Of a stretch of 64,000 nucleotides of DNA, positions 7,833-16,749 are shown piece after piece. The notes beneath the pieces were generated by a model. The model was not told where the DNA came from. It made no database searches and saw only the letters and a program-made list of their open reading frames with translations. The stretch comes from Aquabacter sp965279295 (GTDB lineage Bacteria > Pseudomonadota > Alphaproteobacteria > Rhizobiales > Xanthobacteraceae): NCBI GenBank assembly GCA_965279295.1, contig CBDIHQ010000008.1; one strand, 5' to 3'. Both the position numbers and the translations under genes were made by a program. Position 1 is the stretch's first letter. Every line of letters begins with the position of its first letter.

Positions 7833-8927
7833 CTATGCTTTGAACAACTGCCGCAGACCGGAGGGCTGGCAGCGCAGGAACTGGTTGGAGGCGTGCACCG
7901 AAGCGCCCAGCTTCGCCGCCGCATGCCAGGGCCAGCGGGGATCGTACAGAATGCCGCGCGCGAGGCCGATGGCGTCGGCCTTGCCGGAGGTGAGGATGTC
8001 CTCGGCGTGCTCGGGATCGGTGATCAGGCCGACGGCAATGGTGGGCACGCCGGTCTCGGCCTTGATCTTGTCGGCGAACGGCACCTGATAGCCGGGCGTG
8101 AGCGGAATCTTCTGGTCCATGGACAGGCCACCGGAGGAGACGTGGATCACGTCCAGGCCACGCGCCTTCAGCTCGTTCACATAGACGATCGACTGTTCGA
8201 CATCCCAGCCGCCTTCCACCCAATCGGAGGCGGAGACGCGCACGAAGATCGGCATCCCCTCGGGCAAGGCGGCACGCACCGCCTCGAACACCTCCAGAGG
8301 GAAGCGCATGCGGTTCTCCAGCGAGCCGCCGTAGGCGTCGGTGCGGGTGTTGGAGAGGGGTGAGAGGAACTGGTGGAGCAGATAGCCGTGGGCGGAGTGG
8401 ATCTCCACCATGTCGAAGCCGATCCGCGCGGCGCGCTTGGCGCTGTCGGCAAAGCCCGCCTTGACCCGCTCGAGGCCCGCCGCTTCCAGGGCGAGCGGCG
8501 CGACATCGGCCGGGCGGAAGGGTATCGCGGAAGCGGAGACGGTCTGCCAGCCGCCATCGCTCACGGGCACCTGCCCGCCACCCAGCCACGGCGCATAGGT
8601 GGACGCCTTGCGGCCGGCATGGGCGAGCTGCACGCCGATCGGCATGGGCGACCAGGCGCGGATGCGGTTGATGACACCGGCCAGCGCGGCCTCGTTGTCA
8701 TCCGACCACAGGCCAAGATCGCCCGGCGAGATGCGGCCTTCCTCGGTGACCGCGGTGGCTTCCAGGATCAGCAGTCCGGCACCCGACTGGGAGAGATTGC
8801 CGAGATGGATCGTGTGCCAGTCGCTCGCGGACCCGTTGGTGGCTGAATACTGGCACATGGGCGCGATGACGATGCGATTGTCGAGGGTCAGCGAACGCAG
8901 CGACCAGGGCGTGAACAGAGCGGACAT
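7833..8927 (-). CDS. NADH:flavin oxidoreductase, Old Yellow Enzyme (YqjM/NamA-like)
   Basis: The 364-residue FMN-dependent ene-reductase shows the YqjM-type features: PMCQYSA with the flavin-tuning Cys near residue 25, QLAHAGRK near 98, the substrate-binding HSAHGYLLHQFLSP (His-x-x-His pair), and the NTRTDAYGGSLENRMRF signature. A phosphate-binding GLARG motif is near the C-terminus. Such enzymes reduce activated C=C bonds of electrophiles; the physiological substrate cannot be read from sequence. The start is the ATG at 8927. It is followed on the same strand by pdeM, 56 bp downstream. Confidence 0.93.
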   Translation of the reverse strand: MSALFTPWSLRSLTLDNRIVIAPMCQYSATNGSASDWHTIHLGNLSQSGAGLLILEATAVTEEGRISPGDLGLWSDDNEAALAGVINRIRAWSPMPIGVQLAHAGRKASTYAPWLGGGQVPVSDGGWQTVSASAIPFRPADVAPLALEAAGLERVKAGFADSAKRAARIGFDMVEIHSAHGYLLHQFLSPLSNTRTDAYGGSLENRMRFPLEVFEAVRAALPEGMPIFVRVSASDWVEGGWDVEQSIVYVNELKARGLDVIHVSSGGLSMDQKIPLTPGYQVPFADKIKAETGVPTIAVGLITDPEHAEDILTSGKADAIGLARGILYDPRWPWHAAAKLGASVHASNQFLRCQPSGLRQLFKA

Positions 8928-9030
8928 GCGGGGATTTCCAGAGAGCCTGAACGGGACAATAAGGTGCCCTTCATATAGGGCAAGCCGGTACGATCGGAAG
9001 GTCGCAGTTCCGCAGTTTCACACGCTGGCT

Positions 9031-9966
9031 TTACATTGCGGCGCTGGCAGGTCTTTCGTCGCCTTCGTCCAGATGGATGCGATTGCGCCCAGCGAGCTTG
9101 GCGCCGTAGAGCGCACGGTCGGCACGGGCGTAGATGACATCCGGCGTATCGGTGGGAAGGCCCGCTGCGATGCCGGCGGAGAAGGTGTAGGCGAAGTCCG
9201 AGAACTCGATGAGCGGCCGCGAGGCGCGCACCACGACGAGCATTTTCTCGACGATCAGCGGCGCTGCCCCCAAAGGCGTTTCCGGTAGCACCAGCACGAA
9301 TTCCTCGCCGCCCACCCTGCCGAAACAGTCCGTGCGGCGGACCAGGCCGTGAATGCGCTTGGCGAAGTCGCGCAAGATCATGTCGCCCGCCGCGTGGCCG
9401 TGGCGGTCGTTGATGTATTTGAAATTGTCGAGATCGAGCACGCAGACGCAGCCCAGCACCTTGTCGGTCGCCACCTCCCGGCGGAGCATGTCGTCGATCC
9501 GGGCGGTGACGAACCGGCGGTTGGCGACGCCGGTCAGCTCATCGGTGTGGGCGGCACGGATGGCGAAATCCCGGTCCTGGCGGACCGACCGCTCGTCCGC
9601 CCGCATGCTGGTGATGTCGGTGGCGATGCACAGCATCCAGCCGTCGGCCTGGACGGTCTCGGTCATCCATAGCCAACGGCCGTCGTGAAGGTCGGTTTCG
9701 AAGGCGCGGAACGGGATCTTGCCGCGCCGCGACTGGGCAGAGAGCAGCCATGCCTCGAAGTCCAGATTCTGGATGACGGTGCCGCGCAGCGTCACCGCGT
9801 TGCGCCGCATCAGATCACCCCAGGATATGTCCTCGCCCGGTGCAATGGAGAAGGCAGAGCGGAATGCGCAATTGGCGTAGCGCAGCCGGTCGTGGCCGTC
9901 ATAGGCGGCGACCAGGACCGGGGTGTCCTCGTAAAGCTGCGAAAGGTGCTGCGTGATCTCGTTCAT
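9031..9966 (-). CDS. Diguanylate cyclase with PAS-type sensor domain
   Basis: The 311-residue protein has an N-terminal PAS-like domain (about 1-140: YEDTPVLVAAYDGHDRLRYA, then a WMTETVQADG segment) and a C-terminal GGDEF domain (about 150-300). The domain carries DELTGVANRR, LDLDNFKYINDRHGH and an intact active-site motif read as GGEEF, so cyclic-di-GMP synthesis is likely. No membrane segment is visible, so the signal is probably cytoplasmic. The frame continues upstream through a 25-bp inverted repeat and gives a spurious palindromic peptide, so I take ATG 9966. No strong Shine-Dalgarno sequence precedes it. Confidence 0.9.
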   Translation of the reverse strand: MNEITQHLSQLYEDTPVLVAAYDGHDRLRYANCAFRSAFSIAPGEDISWGDLMRRNAVTLRGTVIQNLDFEAWLLSAQSRRGKIPFRAFETDLHDGRWLWMTETVQADGWMLCIATDITSMRADERSVRQDRDFAIRAAHTDELTGVANRRFVTARIDDMLRREVATDKVLGCVCVLDLDNFKYINDRHGHAAGDMILRDFAKRIHGLVRRTDCFGRVGGEEFVLVLPETPLGAAPLIVEKMLVVVRASRPLIEFSDFAYTFSAGIAAGLPTDTPDVIYARADRALYGAKLAGRNRIHLDEGDERPASAAM

Positions 9967-9990
9967 TCGATTGGCCGGTTTGGCGGACCC

Positions 9991-10045
9991 CAGGATGCGC
10001 GAACCCCGGTCAACCATTCGGGTTGACCGGGGTTCGCGCATCCTG
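9991..10045. repeat. 25-bp perfect inverted repeat with 5-nt loop
   Basis: Arms 9991-10015 and 10021-10045 are perfectly complementary; the loop is ATTCG. It lies 24 bp upstream of the diguanylate cyclase start and 55 bp past the end of the permease gene, which is on the same strand. No T-run follows on either strand. In RNA it would form a very stable hairpin in the leader of the cyclase mRNA. Confidence 0.93.
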
Positions 10046-10100
10046 CGCAAGGCTTACGGCGATGGTGACAGCCTTACGGTTCCCCCGAACCGGACCGCCG

Positions 10101-11582
10101 TCACTCCAGGATTTTTTGCGTCAGCGTCACCGAGGGAATGGTCGGGCGCATGATCTCGGGATTGCGACGGCGCAGCAGGCGCCAGCCGATGGACAGCAGC
10201 ACCACCAGCACCGGAATGGCCGCGACGGTGAAGGTGCCGTTGGGATAGTCGAATGCCATCAACACCAGCACACCGGCGAGGAACACCAGGGTGATCCATG
10301 AGGTGAAGGGCGCGCCGGGCATCTTGAAGGTCACCGGTTCGGCTTCCCCGCGTTTGATCGCCTGACGCAGCTTGATCTGGCAGACCAGGATGAACGCCCA
10401 GGTGGACAGAATGCCCAGTGAGGCGACGTTCAGCACGATCTCGAAGACGTGCGAGGGGACGAAATAGTTCAGCACCACGCCGATGGCGTAAATCGTCACC
10501 GTGACCATGATGCCAGCGAACGGCACCGAGTGGGAGTTCAGCCTGGCGAGGAAGTTGGGTGCCGAGCCGCCCATGGCGAGCGAGCGCAGCACGCGGCCGG
10601 TGGAATAGAGGCCGGAGTTCAAGCTCGACATCGCTGCGGTGAGCACCACCACGTTCATGACGCTACCGATGCCGGGAACGCCGAGCGCAGCGAAGAAGGT
10701 GACGAACGGGCTCTCTCCGGCGCGGTAATGGCTCCAGGGCAGCAGGCAGACCAGCAGGACCACCGAGCCGACATAGAACAGGGCGATACGCCAGATGACG
10801 CCGTTGATGGCGCGCGGCAGGATCGCCTTGGCGTCCTGGCACTCGCCGGCGGCGATGCCGATCAGCTCGATGCCGGCATAGGCGAACACGACACCCTGGA
10901 TCAGCACGAGGGCGGGCAGCACGCCGTGCGGGAAAACACCGCCGTTCTCGCTGATGAGATGCCAACCCGGCGCCGTTCCCGCCACCTGGTGGCCGGTTCC
11001 CAGCAGCAGGGTGCCGATGAGCAGGAAGAGCGAAAGCGCGCCGACCTTGATCACAGCGAACCAGAACTCCATCTCGCCAAACCATTTGACACTGATGAGG
11101 TTCATGCCCGTGACGATACACAACGCCACCAGGGCGAAGATCCACTGGGGAACGTCAACGAACATGCCCCAGTAATGCATGTAGAGCGCGACGGCGGTGA
11201 TATCGACGATGCCGGTCATGGCCCAGTTGAGGAAGTAGAGCCAGCCAGCCACATACGAGGCTTTCTCGCCCAGGAATTCACGGGCATAGGACACGAAGCT
11301 GCCGCTGCTGGGCCGGTGCATGACCAGTTCGCCGAGTGCGCGCAGGATCAGGAAGGCGAAACCGCCACAGACCAGATAGACCAGGGCGAGAGAGGGGCCG
11401 GCCACCTGCAGGCGGCTACCCGCGCCCAGGAACAGGCCGGTGCCGATGGCGCCGCCGATGGCGATCATCTGCACCTGTCGACGGTTCAGGCCCTGATGAT
11501 AGCCTTCCTCGTGCGAGGCCAGCCACGCCTTGTGGTCGAGCGCAGCATTGGACTCTGCCGCTCCCTTTTCTGTCGTAGTCAT
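10101..11582 (-). CDS. ansP: Amino acid permease, L-asparagine permease-like (AAT family)
   Basis: A 493-residue, 12-helix APC-superfamily transporter. The hallmark IAIGGAIGTGLFLGAG in helix 1, LRALGELVMHRPSSGSFVSY after helix 2 and the following GWLYFLNWAMTGIVDITAVA are close to AnsP-type asparagine permeases. Proline or GABA permeases of the same family are alternatives, so substrate is inferred. The N-terminal ~35 residues are cytoplasmic (HEEGYHQGLNRRQVQ). The ATG at 11582 follows a GGGGATT ribosome site. It is transcribed alone, with 290 bp of non-coding DNA upstream in which I see no gene. Confidence 0.82.
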   Translation of the reverse strand: MTTTEKGAAESNAALDHKAWLASHEEGYHQGLNRRQVQMIAIGGAIGTGLFLGAGSRLQVAGPSLALVYLVCGGFAFLILRALGELVMHRPSSGSFVSYAREFLGEKASYVAGWLYFLNWAMTGIVDITAVALYMHYWGMFVDVPQWIFALVALCIVTGMNLISVKWFGEMEFWFAVIKVGALSLFLLIGTLLLGTGHQVAGTAPGWHLISENGGVFPHGVLPALVLIQGVVFAYAGIELIGIAAGECQDAKAILPRAINGVIWRIALFYVGSVVLLVCLLPWSHYRAGESPFVTFFAALGVPGIGSVMNVVVLTAAMSSLNSGLYSTGRVLRSLAMGGSAPNFLARLNSHSVPFAGIMVTVTIYAIGVVLNYFVPSHVFEIVLNVASLGILSTWAFILVCQIKLRQAIKRGEAEPVTFKMPGAPFTSWITLVFLAGVLVLMAFDYPNGTFTVAAIPVLVVLLSIGWRLLRRRNPEIMRPTIPSVTLTQKILE

Positions 11583-11872
11583 ATAATCCCCGCCCGTTTT
11601 TATTGGTCATGTCCCCGCTGCCGGCCGTTTCCGCTTGTCGCGGAAGGGTTTGTGGCTGCGCTGGACGCAATCTGGCAAAATTCATTCCACCGTCACGTTA
11701 CGGTGCGGGCAACAGTCTTTCGACCTCCTCAAAAAAATGCAATGCACCGCATGGAGCTTGCCGGAATATTCTTCGCAGCGATGCGCGGGCGCAGCACTTG
11801 GCCGCAGCGTTCAGTCTTCCAATGCTTAAGTCCGCGCTTTGCTGCGCGGGTGTGGACGTTCCAGCGGGATGT

Positions 11873-14464
11873 TCAGCCCATCGCCTCACGCACCAGATCC
11901 TCTTCCGCCTCGGCCAAAAGTGCCTCGTTGGTGTCGGCACTGCCTACGGTTTCACGCCCGATCTCCAGCAGCACAGGCACGGAAAGGGGGGACACCCGCT
12001 CCAGCGGCTGGTGAACGATCCGTCCCTTCACCCGCATCAGCATGTCCGACAGGCGGCGCACGTCGAGCAGGCCCGTGGCGGCGTCCGCACGGGCCGCGCG
12101 CAACAGCACATGCCCGGGCTCGTGGCGACGCAGCACGTCGTAGACCAGATCGGTGGAGACGGTGACCTGCCGTCGGGTCTTCTCCTTGCCGGGAAAGCGC
12201 CGCTCGATCAGGCCAGAGATCACCGCACAGGTGCGGAAGGTGCGCTTCATCAGGGCGCTCTCCGCCAGCCAGGCCTCAAGGTCGTCGCCCAGCATGTCGG
12301 CGTCGAACAGGTCCGCCAGGGAGAGACGCCCGTCGCCCACCGCCGCGCCGATGTCCCCGGCGGCATAGACCGCGATCGCATAATCGTTCGCCACGAAACC
12401 CAGCGGCTTCAGCTTCGCCCGTTCCAGGCGGCGCGTCAGCAACATGCCCAGCGTCTGGTGGGCGAGCCGTCCCTCGAAGGGATAGCAGACCATGTAGAAG
12501 CGCCCGGAGCGCGCAAAGGTCTCCACCAGGAGATCCGTGCGGCCAGGCATGCGGGAGCGCGCCTTCTGGAGTTCCAGCCAGTCGCGCACCTGCTTGGGGA
12601 GCGCCTTCCACCGGGCGGGCGAGGCGAGCAGGGCGCGCACCCCGGCCGCCAGGAAGGTGGATAGCGGGAACTTGCCGCCCTCATAGGATGGCACCTTGGG
12701 CTCTGGATCGTTGGAGCGCGAGACATAGATCTCATCCTCCACCATCACCTCGTAGCGCAGGATTTCACCGGCAAAGACGAAGGTGTCGCCGGGCACCATG
12801 GTCTCGACGAAATATTCCTCCACCTCGCCCAGCATCCGGCCGCCGAAGCGGGGCTTGCCAGCGGGGCCGTTCTTGGCTGCACCCCGTGATGAGACGAGGC
12901 GCACCTTGATCATGGTGGCTTCGACGATGGTACCGATGTTCAGCCGATAGGATTGCGCCACCATTGGGTTGGCGACGCGCCAAAGCCCGTCCTTGGTGCG
13001 GCGGATCTTGGCATAGCGTTCATAGGCGCGCAGGGCGTAGCCGCCGGTGGCGACGAAATCCACCGTGGCCTCGAAATCCTCCCACGAGAGGTTTCGGTAC
13101 GGCGCCGCCGAGCGCACCTCCTCATATAGGCCCTGCGCCGAGAACGGCTCGGCGCAAGCCATGCCGAGAATATGCTGGGCCAGAACATCAAGCGCGCCGG
13201 TGCGCTCGGGCGGGGTGTCCTGCGCGCCCGCCTCCACGGCTTCGAGCGCCGCGCGGCATTCCAGGACCTCGAACCTATTGGCCGGCACCAGCACCGCGTG
13301 CGAGCTTTCGTCCAACCGATGGTTGGCGCGGCCGATCCGCTGCATCAGGCGTGACGAGCCTTTGGGCGCGCCCACGTTGATCACCTGGTCGACATCACCC
13401 CAGTCGATGCCGAGATCGAGCGAGGAGGTGCACACCACGGCACGCAGCCGGCCCGCCGCCATGGCCGCCTCCACCTTGCGGCGCTGCTCCACATCCAGCG
13501 ATCCGTGATGCAGGGCGATGGGCAGATTGCCGTCGTTGATGCGCCAGAGTTCCTGGAACAGGAATTCCGCCTGCCAGCGTGTGTTGACGAACACGAGGCT
13601 CATCTTGCGCGCCTCGATCAGCTTGTAGACCTCCGGCAGCGCATGCAGCGCGGTGTGGGTCGCCCAGGGCATCGGCACCTGCGTCTCCAGTATGGAGAGG
13701 TCCGGCGGCGCTCCGCCGGCGGCGATGACGAGGTCGGCCAGGTGTTCGGATGGTCGCGCGGCGTTCTCCGGGGGGAGAGACTCTTCAATTCCCTTGGCCA
13801 CCAGATAGCGCCGCAGATCGTCTGGCTCGGCGACGGTGGCGGAGAGGCCGACGCATTTGAGCCCGGGCGCGATCTTACGCAGGCGGGCAAGCGCCAGGGC
13901 CAGAAGGTCGCCGCGCTTGGAGGTGACGAGCGCATGCAATTCGTCCAGCACCACGCGCTGAAGCCCGGAGAACAGATGCTCCGCGTCCTTTGAGGCGATC
14001 AGCAGGGACATCTGCTCGGGCGTGGTGAGAAGAATGTCCGGCGGGTCGCGGCGCTGGCGCTGGCGGCGGGAGGAGGGGGTGTCGCCGGTGCGGGTTTCGA
14101 CGCGGATCGGCAGGCCCATTTCGGAGATCGGCATCTCCAGGTTCCGCGCGATGTCGACGGCCAAGGCCTTGAGCGGCGATATATAGAGCGTGTGGAGCGG
14201 GGAGACTTTCTCCGGCGGCGTACGCCCCGCCGTTCCCGGCTTGCGCTTCGTCCGGCCGGCCTCGCTGAGTTCCACGAGCGAGGGGAGAAAACCCGCCAGG
14301 GTCTTGCCCGCGCCGGTGGGCGCGATGAGCAGCGTGGATTTCCCCGCCCGCGCCTGGGCAAGCAGTTCGAGCTGGTGCGCCCGTGGCGCCCAGCCGCGCG
14401 CGGCAAACCAATCCAGGAATATCTTGGGTAGGGCGCCGGCGGGCCCGAGTTCACGGTTCGACAC
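11873..14464 (-). CDS. lhr: Ligase-associated DNA damage response DEXH-box helicase (Lhr-like)
   Basis: The 863-residue SF2 helicase has Walker A in IAPTGAGKT (about residue 48), TTPEQMSLL, the DELH box (VLDELHALV), GLSATV, VCTSSLDLGIDWGDVDQV and the late helicase motif RIGRANH. The large C-terminal half (about 420-863) contains the Lhr winged-helix and DUF1998-like barrel region. This short Lhr class goes with ATP-dependent ligase and PdeM in a DNA repair module. PdeM is nearby, but no ATP-dependent ligase or exonuclease is in the window. It uses a GTG start at 14464; an ATG lies 20 bp upstream in another frame. Confidence 0.92.
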   Translation of the reverse strand: MSNRELGPAGALPKIFLDWFAARGWAPRAHQLELLAQARAGKSTLLIAPTGAGKTLAGFLPSLVELSEAGRTKRKPGTAGRTPPEKVSPLHTLYISPLKALAVDIARNLEMPISEMGLPIRVETRTGDTPSSRRQRQRRDPPDILLTTPEQMSLLIASKDAEHLFSGLQRVVLDELHALVTSKRGDLLALALARLRKIAPGLKCVGLSATVAEPDDLRRYLVAKGIEESLPPENAARPSEHLADLVIAAGGAPPDLSILETQVPMPWATHTALHALPEVYKLIEARKMSLVFVNTRWQAEFLFQELWRINDGNLPIALHHGSLDVEQRRKVEAAMAAGRLRAVVCTSSLDLGIDWGDVDQVINVGAPKGSSRLMQRIGRANHRLDESSHAVLVPANRFEVLECRAALEAVEAGAQDTPPERTGALDVLAQHILGMACAEPFSAQGLYEEVRSAAPYRNLSWEDFEATVDFVATGGYALRAYERYAKIRRTKDGLWRVANPMVAQSYRLNIGTIVEATMIKVRLVSSRGAAKNGPAGKPRFGGRMLGEVEEYFVETMVPGDTFVFAGEILRYEVMVEDEIYVSRSNDPEPKVPSYEGGKFPLSTFLAAGVRALLASPARWKALPKQVRDWLELQKARSRMPGRTDLLVETFARSGRFYMVCYPFEGRLAHQTLGMLLTRRLERAKLKPLGFVANDYAIAVYAAGDIGAAVGDGRLSLADLFDADMLGDDLEAWLAESALMKRTFRTCAVISGLIERRFPGKEKTRRQVTVSTDLVYDVLRRHEPGHVLLRAARADAATGLLDVRRLSDMLMRVKGRIVHQPLERVSPLSVPVLLEIGRETVGSADTNEALLAEAEEDLVREAMG

Positions 14465-14609
14465 GCACCCAAGTTAGTGCGCATGGGGGCGTTTCGCGAT
14501 GGATACCCGGTTTGGCGGCCTTGTTATTCGCGCCGAGGGCGGCGGAGCGATATCCGCCGCGATAGTGCGAAGCTGCATATTCGCGTGGGAAACGTTCGCA
14601 GCCCGGCGC

Positions 14610-15101
14610 TCAGACGTCGTCTTCCTCCTCGGCGGTCTCCGCTTCGTCATCGACACCGCCGTCCGTGCCGAGGCGTGCGGCGAGATTCTTTTCCACCTTG
14701 CGCAGCAGCTTGCGCAGGCGCTTGCGTTCCTTGTTGTCGAGGCCGGACACCATTTCTGCTTCCAGGGTGTCCCAGATGCGGTCGATGGAGCCGCCGCGCG
14801 TGCGGCCCGTTTCGGTCAGGAACACCCGCACCAGCCGACCGTCGCCGTCTGCGGCGCGGCGCTCCACGAGACCCTGGGTGGTGAGCCGCGCGATGGTCTT
14901 GGAAGCGGTGGGCGGGCGCACCCGCAGCGCACCCGCGAGGTCCCCCATGGTGCGGCCGTCATTCTCCATCAGCATCTTCAGCACGGATTCCTGCCCGGGA
15001 AACAGGCCGAGATCCGCCAGCAGGCGTGCCGAAAGGGCTTTCTGGAGCCTTGCCGTATGCGTCAGGCGATAGCCGATGGTCTTCGCGATCGGATCTTTCA
15101 T
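14610..15101 (-). CDS. MarR-family transcriptional regulator
   Basis: The 163-residue winged-helix protein has dimerisation helices at both ends, a recognition region TMGDLAGALRVRPPTASKTIARL, and a wing with RRAADGDGRLVRVFLTETG, all typical of MarR. The tail is acidic (EEEDDV). The frame is open 24 codons upstream, but ATG 15101 has a clear GGGGAGA ribosome site and starts with the usual MKDPIAKTIGYRL helix. It is divergent from the creatininase-family gene. A TTTCG-GTA-CGAAA palindrome lies between them, so autoregulation and control of that neighbour are plausible inferences. Confidence 0.88.
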   Translation of the reverse strand: MKDPIAKTIGYRLTHTARLQKALSARLLADLGLFPGQESVLKMLMENDGRTMGDLAGALRVRPPTASKTIARLTTQGLVERRAADGDGRLVRVFLTETGRTRGGSIDRIWDTLEAEMVSGLDNKERKRLRKLLRKVEKNLAARLGTDGGVDDEAETAEEEDDV

Positions 15102-15224
15102 CCCATCTCCCCTCGGCGCCAAGCAAGGCAAGGCGCCATCGTGCGCAGGCCGCATTCCGGCAAGGCAGCGCATCTATCCACGCGCCGGCTTACAATTTTG
15201 CGAAGGCGACCACAGATTTAAAAC

Positions 15225-15237
15225 TTTCGGTACGAAA
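15225..15237. promoter_or_regulatory. Candidate operator between MarR and creatininase-family genes
   Basis: A perfect palindrome TTTCG-GTA-CGAAA lies in an AT-rich part of the 236-bp divergent intergenic region. Position and symmetry suit a MarR dimer, but MarR sites are usually longer, so this is only a candidate. Confidence 0.4.
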
Positions 15238-15337
15238 AATAAATACTTTGCCGGCTTTTACCAACTTTAAGCCTCATGAACTTTCCCGTCACGGCCTTCG
15301 GGCCTAAAGTTCGCGTGTTCATTGGGGCCACGTTTTC

Positions 15338-16135
15338 ATGACCAAACGCTTCTGGACCGATCTTTCGGTGCCCGAAATTGCCGCGTTGGATCACGCACGC
15401 ACCATCGGGATCTTGCCGGTCGCTGCTGTGGAGCAGCATGGACCGCATCTCCCGCTCGGCACCGACACGCATATCGCTGAAGGCTACATCGCCCGCATCC
15501 TGCCGCTGCTGGGCGACCGGCCGGTGCTGTTCCTGCCGGTGCAGAGCGTGGGCGCGTCCGCCGAGCACGCCTCTTTCGGCGGGACGCTCAGTCTTTCGCC
15601 CGAAGCCGCACTCGCCGCCTGGGGGCAGATTGCGGAAGGGCTGGATCGCGCCGGCGTTCGGCGGCTGGTGATCATGAACACCCATGGCGGCAACGTGCCC
15701 GTCATCGACCTGCTGTCGCGCCGGCTTCGGGCGCGGCACGCCATGCTGGCCGTAACCTGCTCCATGCATCGTTTCGGCTATCCCGAAGGATTGTTCGCAA
15801 CCGAGGAGCGAACCCATGGCATTCATGGCGGGGAGATCGAAACCTCGCTCATGCTCGCTTTCCGGCCGGACCTTGTGGACATGGCGCAGGCCGCCGATTT
15901 TGTGCCCTGGAGCGTGGCGATGGAGAGCAGCTTCACGCACCTGCGCGCCAACCACCCCGTCGGCTTCGGCTGGATGAGCGAAGACCTGCATCCCTCCGGC
16001 GCCATGGGAAATGCCGCCGCTGGGACGAGAGATAAGGGCGAGGCCGCCGCCGACCATGGGGCCCGCGCCTTTATCGCGCTGCTGGACGATGTCGCCGACT
16101 TCGATCTGGCCCGTTTCGACAAGACCGCCCTCTAG
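15338..16135 (+). CDS. Creatininase family protein
   Basis: The 265-residue product has the creatininase-fold metal-binding pattern: VEQHGPHLPLGTDTH near residue 32 (Glu, His and Asp ligands), HASFGGTLSLSP, NTHGGN near 113, and a late HGIHGGEIETS with the second-metal Glu. Family members hydrolyse cyclic or linear amide bonds (creatinine, formamidopyrimidines, mycofactocin precursor). The substrate here cannot be read from sequence. Its stop overlaps the convergent nudix gene by 4 bp, and it is divergent from a MarR regulator that may control it. Confidence 0.88.
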   Translation: MTKRFWTDLSVPEIAALDHARTIGILPVAAVEQHGPHLPLGTDTHIAEGYIARILPLLGDRPVLFLPVQSVGASAEHASFGGTLSLSPEAALAAWGQIAEGLDRAGVRRLVIMNTHGGNVPVIDLLSRRLRARHAMLAVTCSMHRFGYPEGLFATEERTHGIHGGEIETSLMLAFRPDLVDMAQAADFVPWSVAMESSFTHLRANHPVGFGWMSEDLHPSGAMGNAAAGTRDKGEAAADHGARAFIALLDDVADFDLARFDKTAL

Positions 16136-16749
16136 GCGGGGTGGGCGATGCGCGCGCGGTTAAGTGCCAACCATTGCAGTGCCAGCCTGAGATAGCCGTT
16201 ATAGCAGCGCCCGTTTTCCAGCAGTTCCAGCGCCGCCGGGATCGCAATCGCAAAGGGGCGCGTAACCTCGTTCTCGGTCTCCAGCCCGGCCCGTTCCGGC
16301 AGGGCCGACGCATCCACCAATGCAAGGAACAGCGTGGCATGCTCGTCGATCACGCCGGGCGTGGACATGATCTCGAACATGGTTTCGAGGTGAAACGGCG
16401 TGAGGCCGGTTTCTTCCAGGCATTCGCGGCGGGCCGCGTCTTCCGGCCGTTCGTCGCCGTCTAGCCGGCCGGCGGGGATTTCGATCATCTGCCCGAGGCC
16501 GGTTGCGAGGTGCGCGGCAAGGCGGAATTGGCGGATCAGCACCACCTCCTGCCGCACCGGATCGACACACAATATGCCGACCACGCCGCCGACCCGCACC
16601 ACGTCCCGCACCAGGGTGCTGGCTTCGCCGTCCGCCTCCACCAGCGTGAGGTTGTATCGCTCGTAGCTGAGAAAGGAATCCGCCAGAACCTCCGCCTCGG
16701 AGAGTTCGACATGAGCGGCGGTATCGGCCATAGGGCCGGCGCCGTTCAT
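16132..16749 (-). CDS. NUDIX hydrolase, ADP-ribose pyrophosphatase-like
   Basis: The 205-residue protein carries a perfect Nudix box (GRLDGDERPEDAARRECLEE followed by TGL), preceded by the IEIPAG segment typical of the ADP-ribose or nucleoside-diphosphate-sugar class (NudF/YffH). A Tyr/Phe-rich N-terminal domain may mediate dimerisation. The ATG at 16749 overlaps the yejF stop as ATGA, so it is the last, translationally coupled gene of the yej operon. A second ATG seven codons in is possible. Why an ADP-ribose-type hydrolase travels with a peptide importer is not evident. Confidence 0.88.
   Translation of the reverse strand: MNGAGPMADTAAHVELSEAEVLADSFLSYERYNLTLVEADGEASTLVRDVVRVGGVVGILCVDPVRQEVVLIRQFRLAAHLATGLGQMIEIPAGRLDGDERPEDAARRECLEETGLTPFHLETMFEIMSTPGVIDEHATLFLALVDASALPERAGLETENEVTRPFAIAIPAALELLENGRCYNGYLRLALQWLALNRARIAHPA

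Noticed and set aside
9967..10050. N-terminal extension of the diguanylate cyclase through the inverted repeat
   Set aside because: It translates the palindrome into a non-conserved peptide and has no ribosome site; ATG 9966 fits better.
10449..12014. 521-aa plus-strand open frame opposite the asparagine-type permease
   Set aside because: It is His/Gln/Asp-rich shadow sequence antisense to a clear 12-helix permease.
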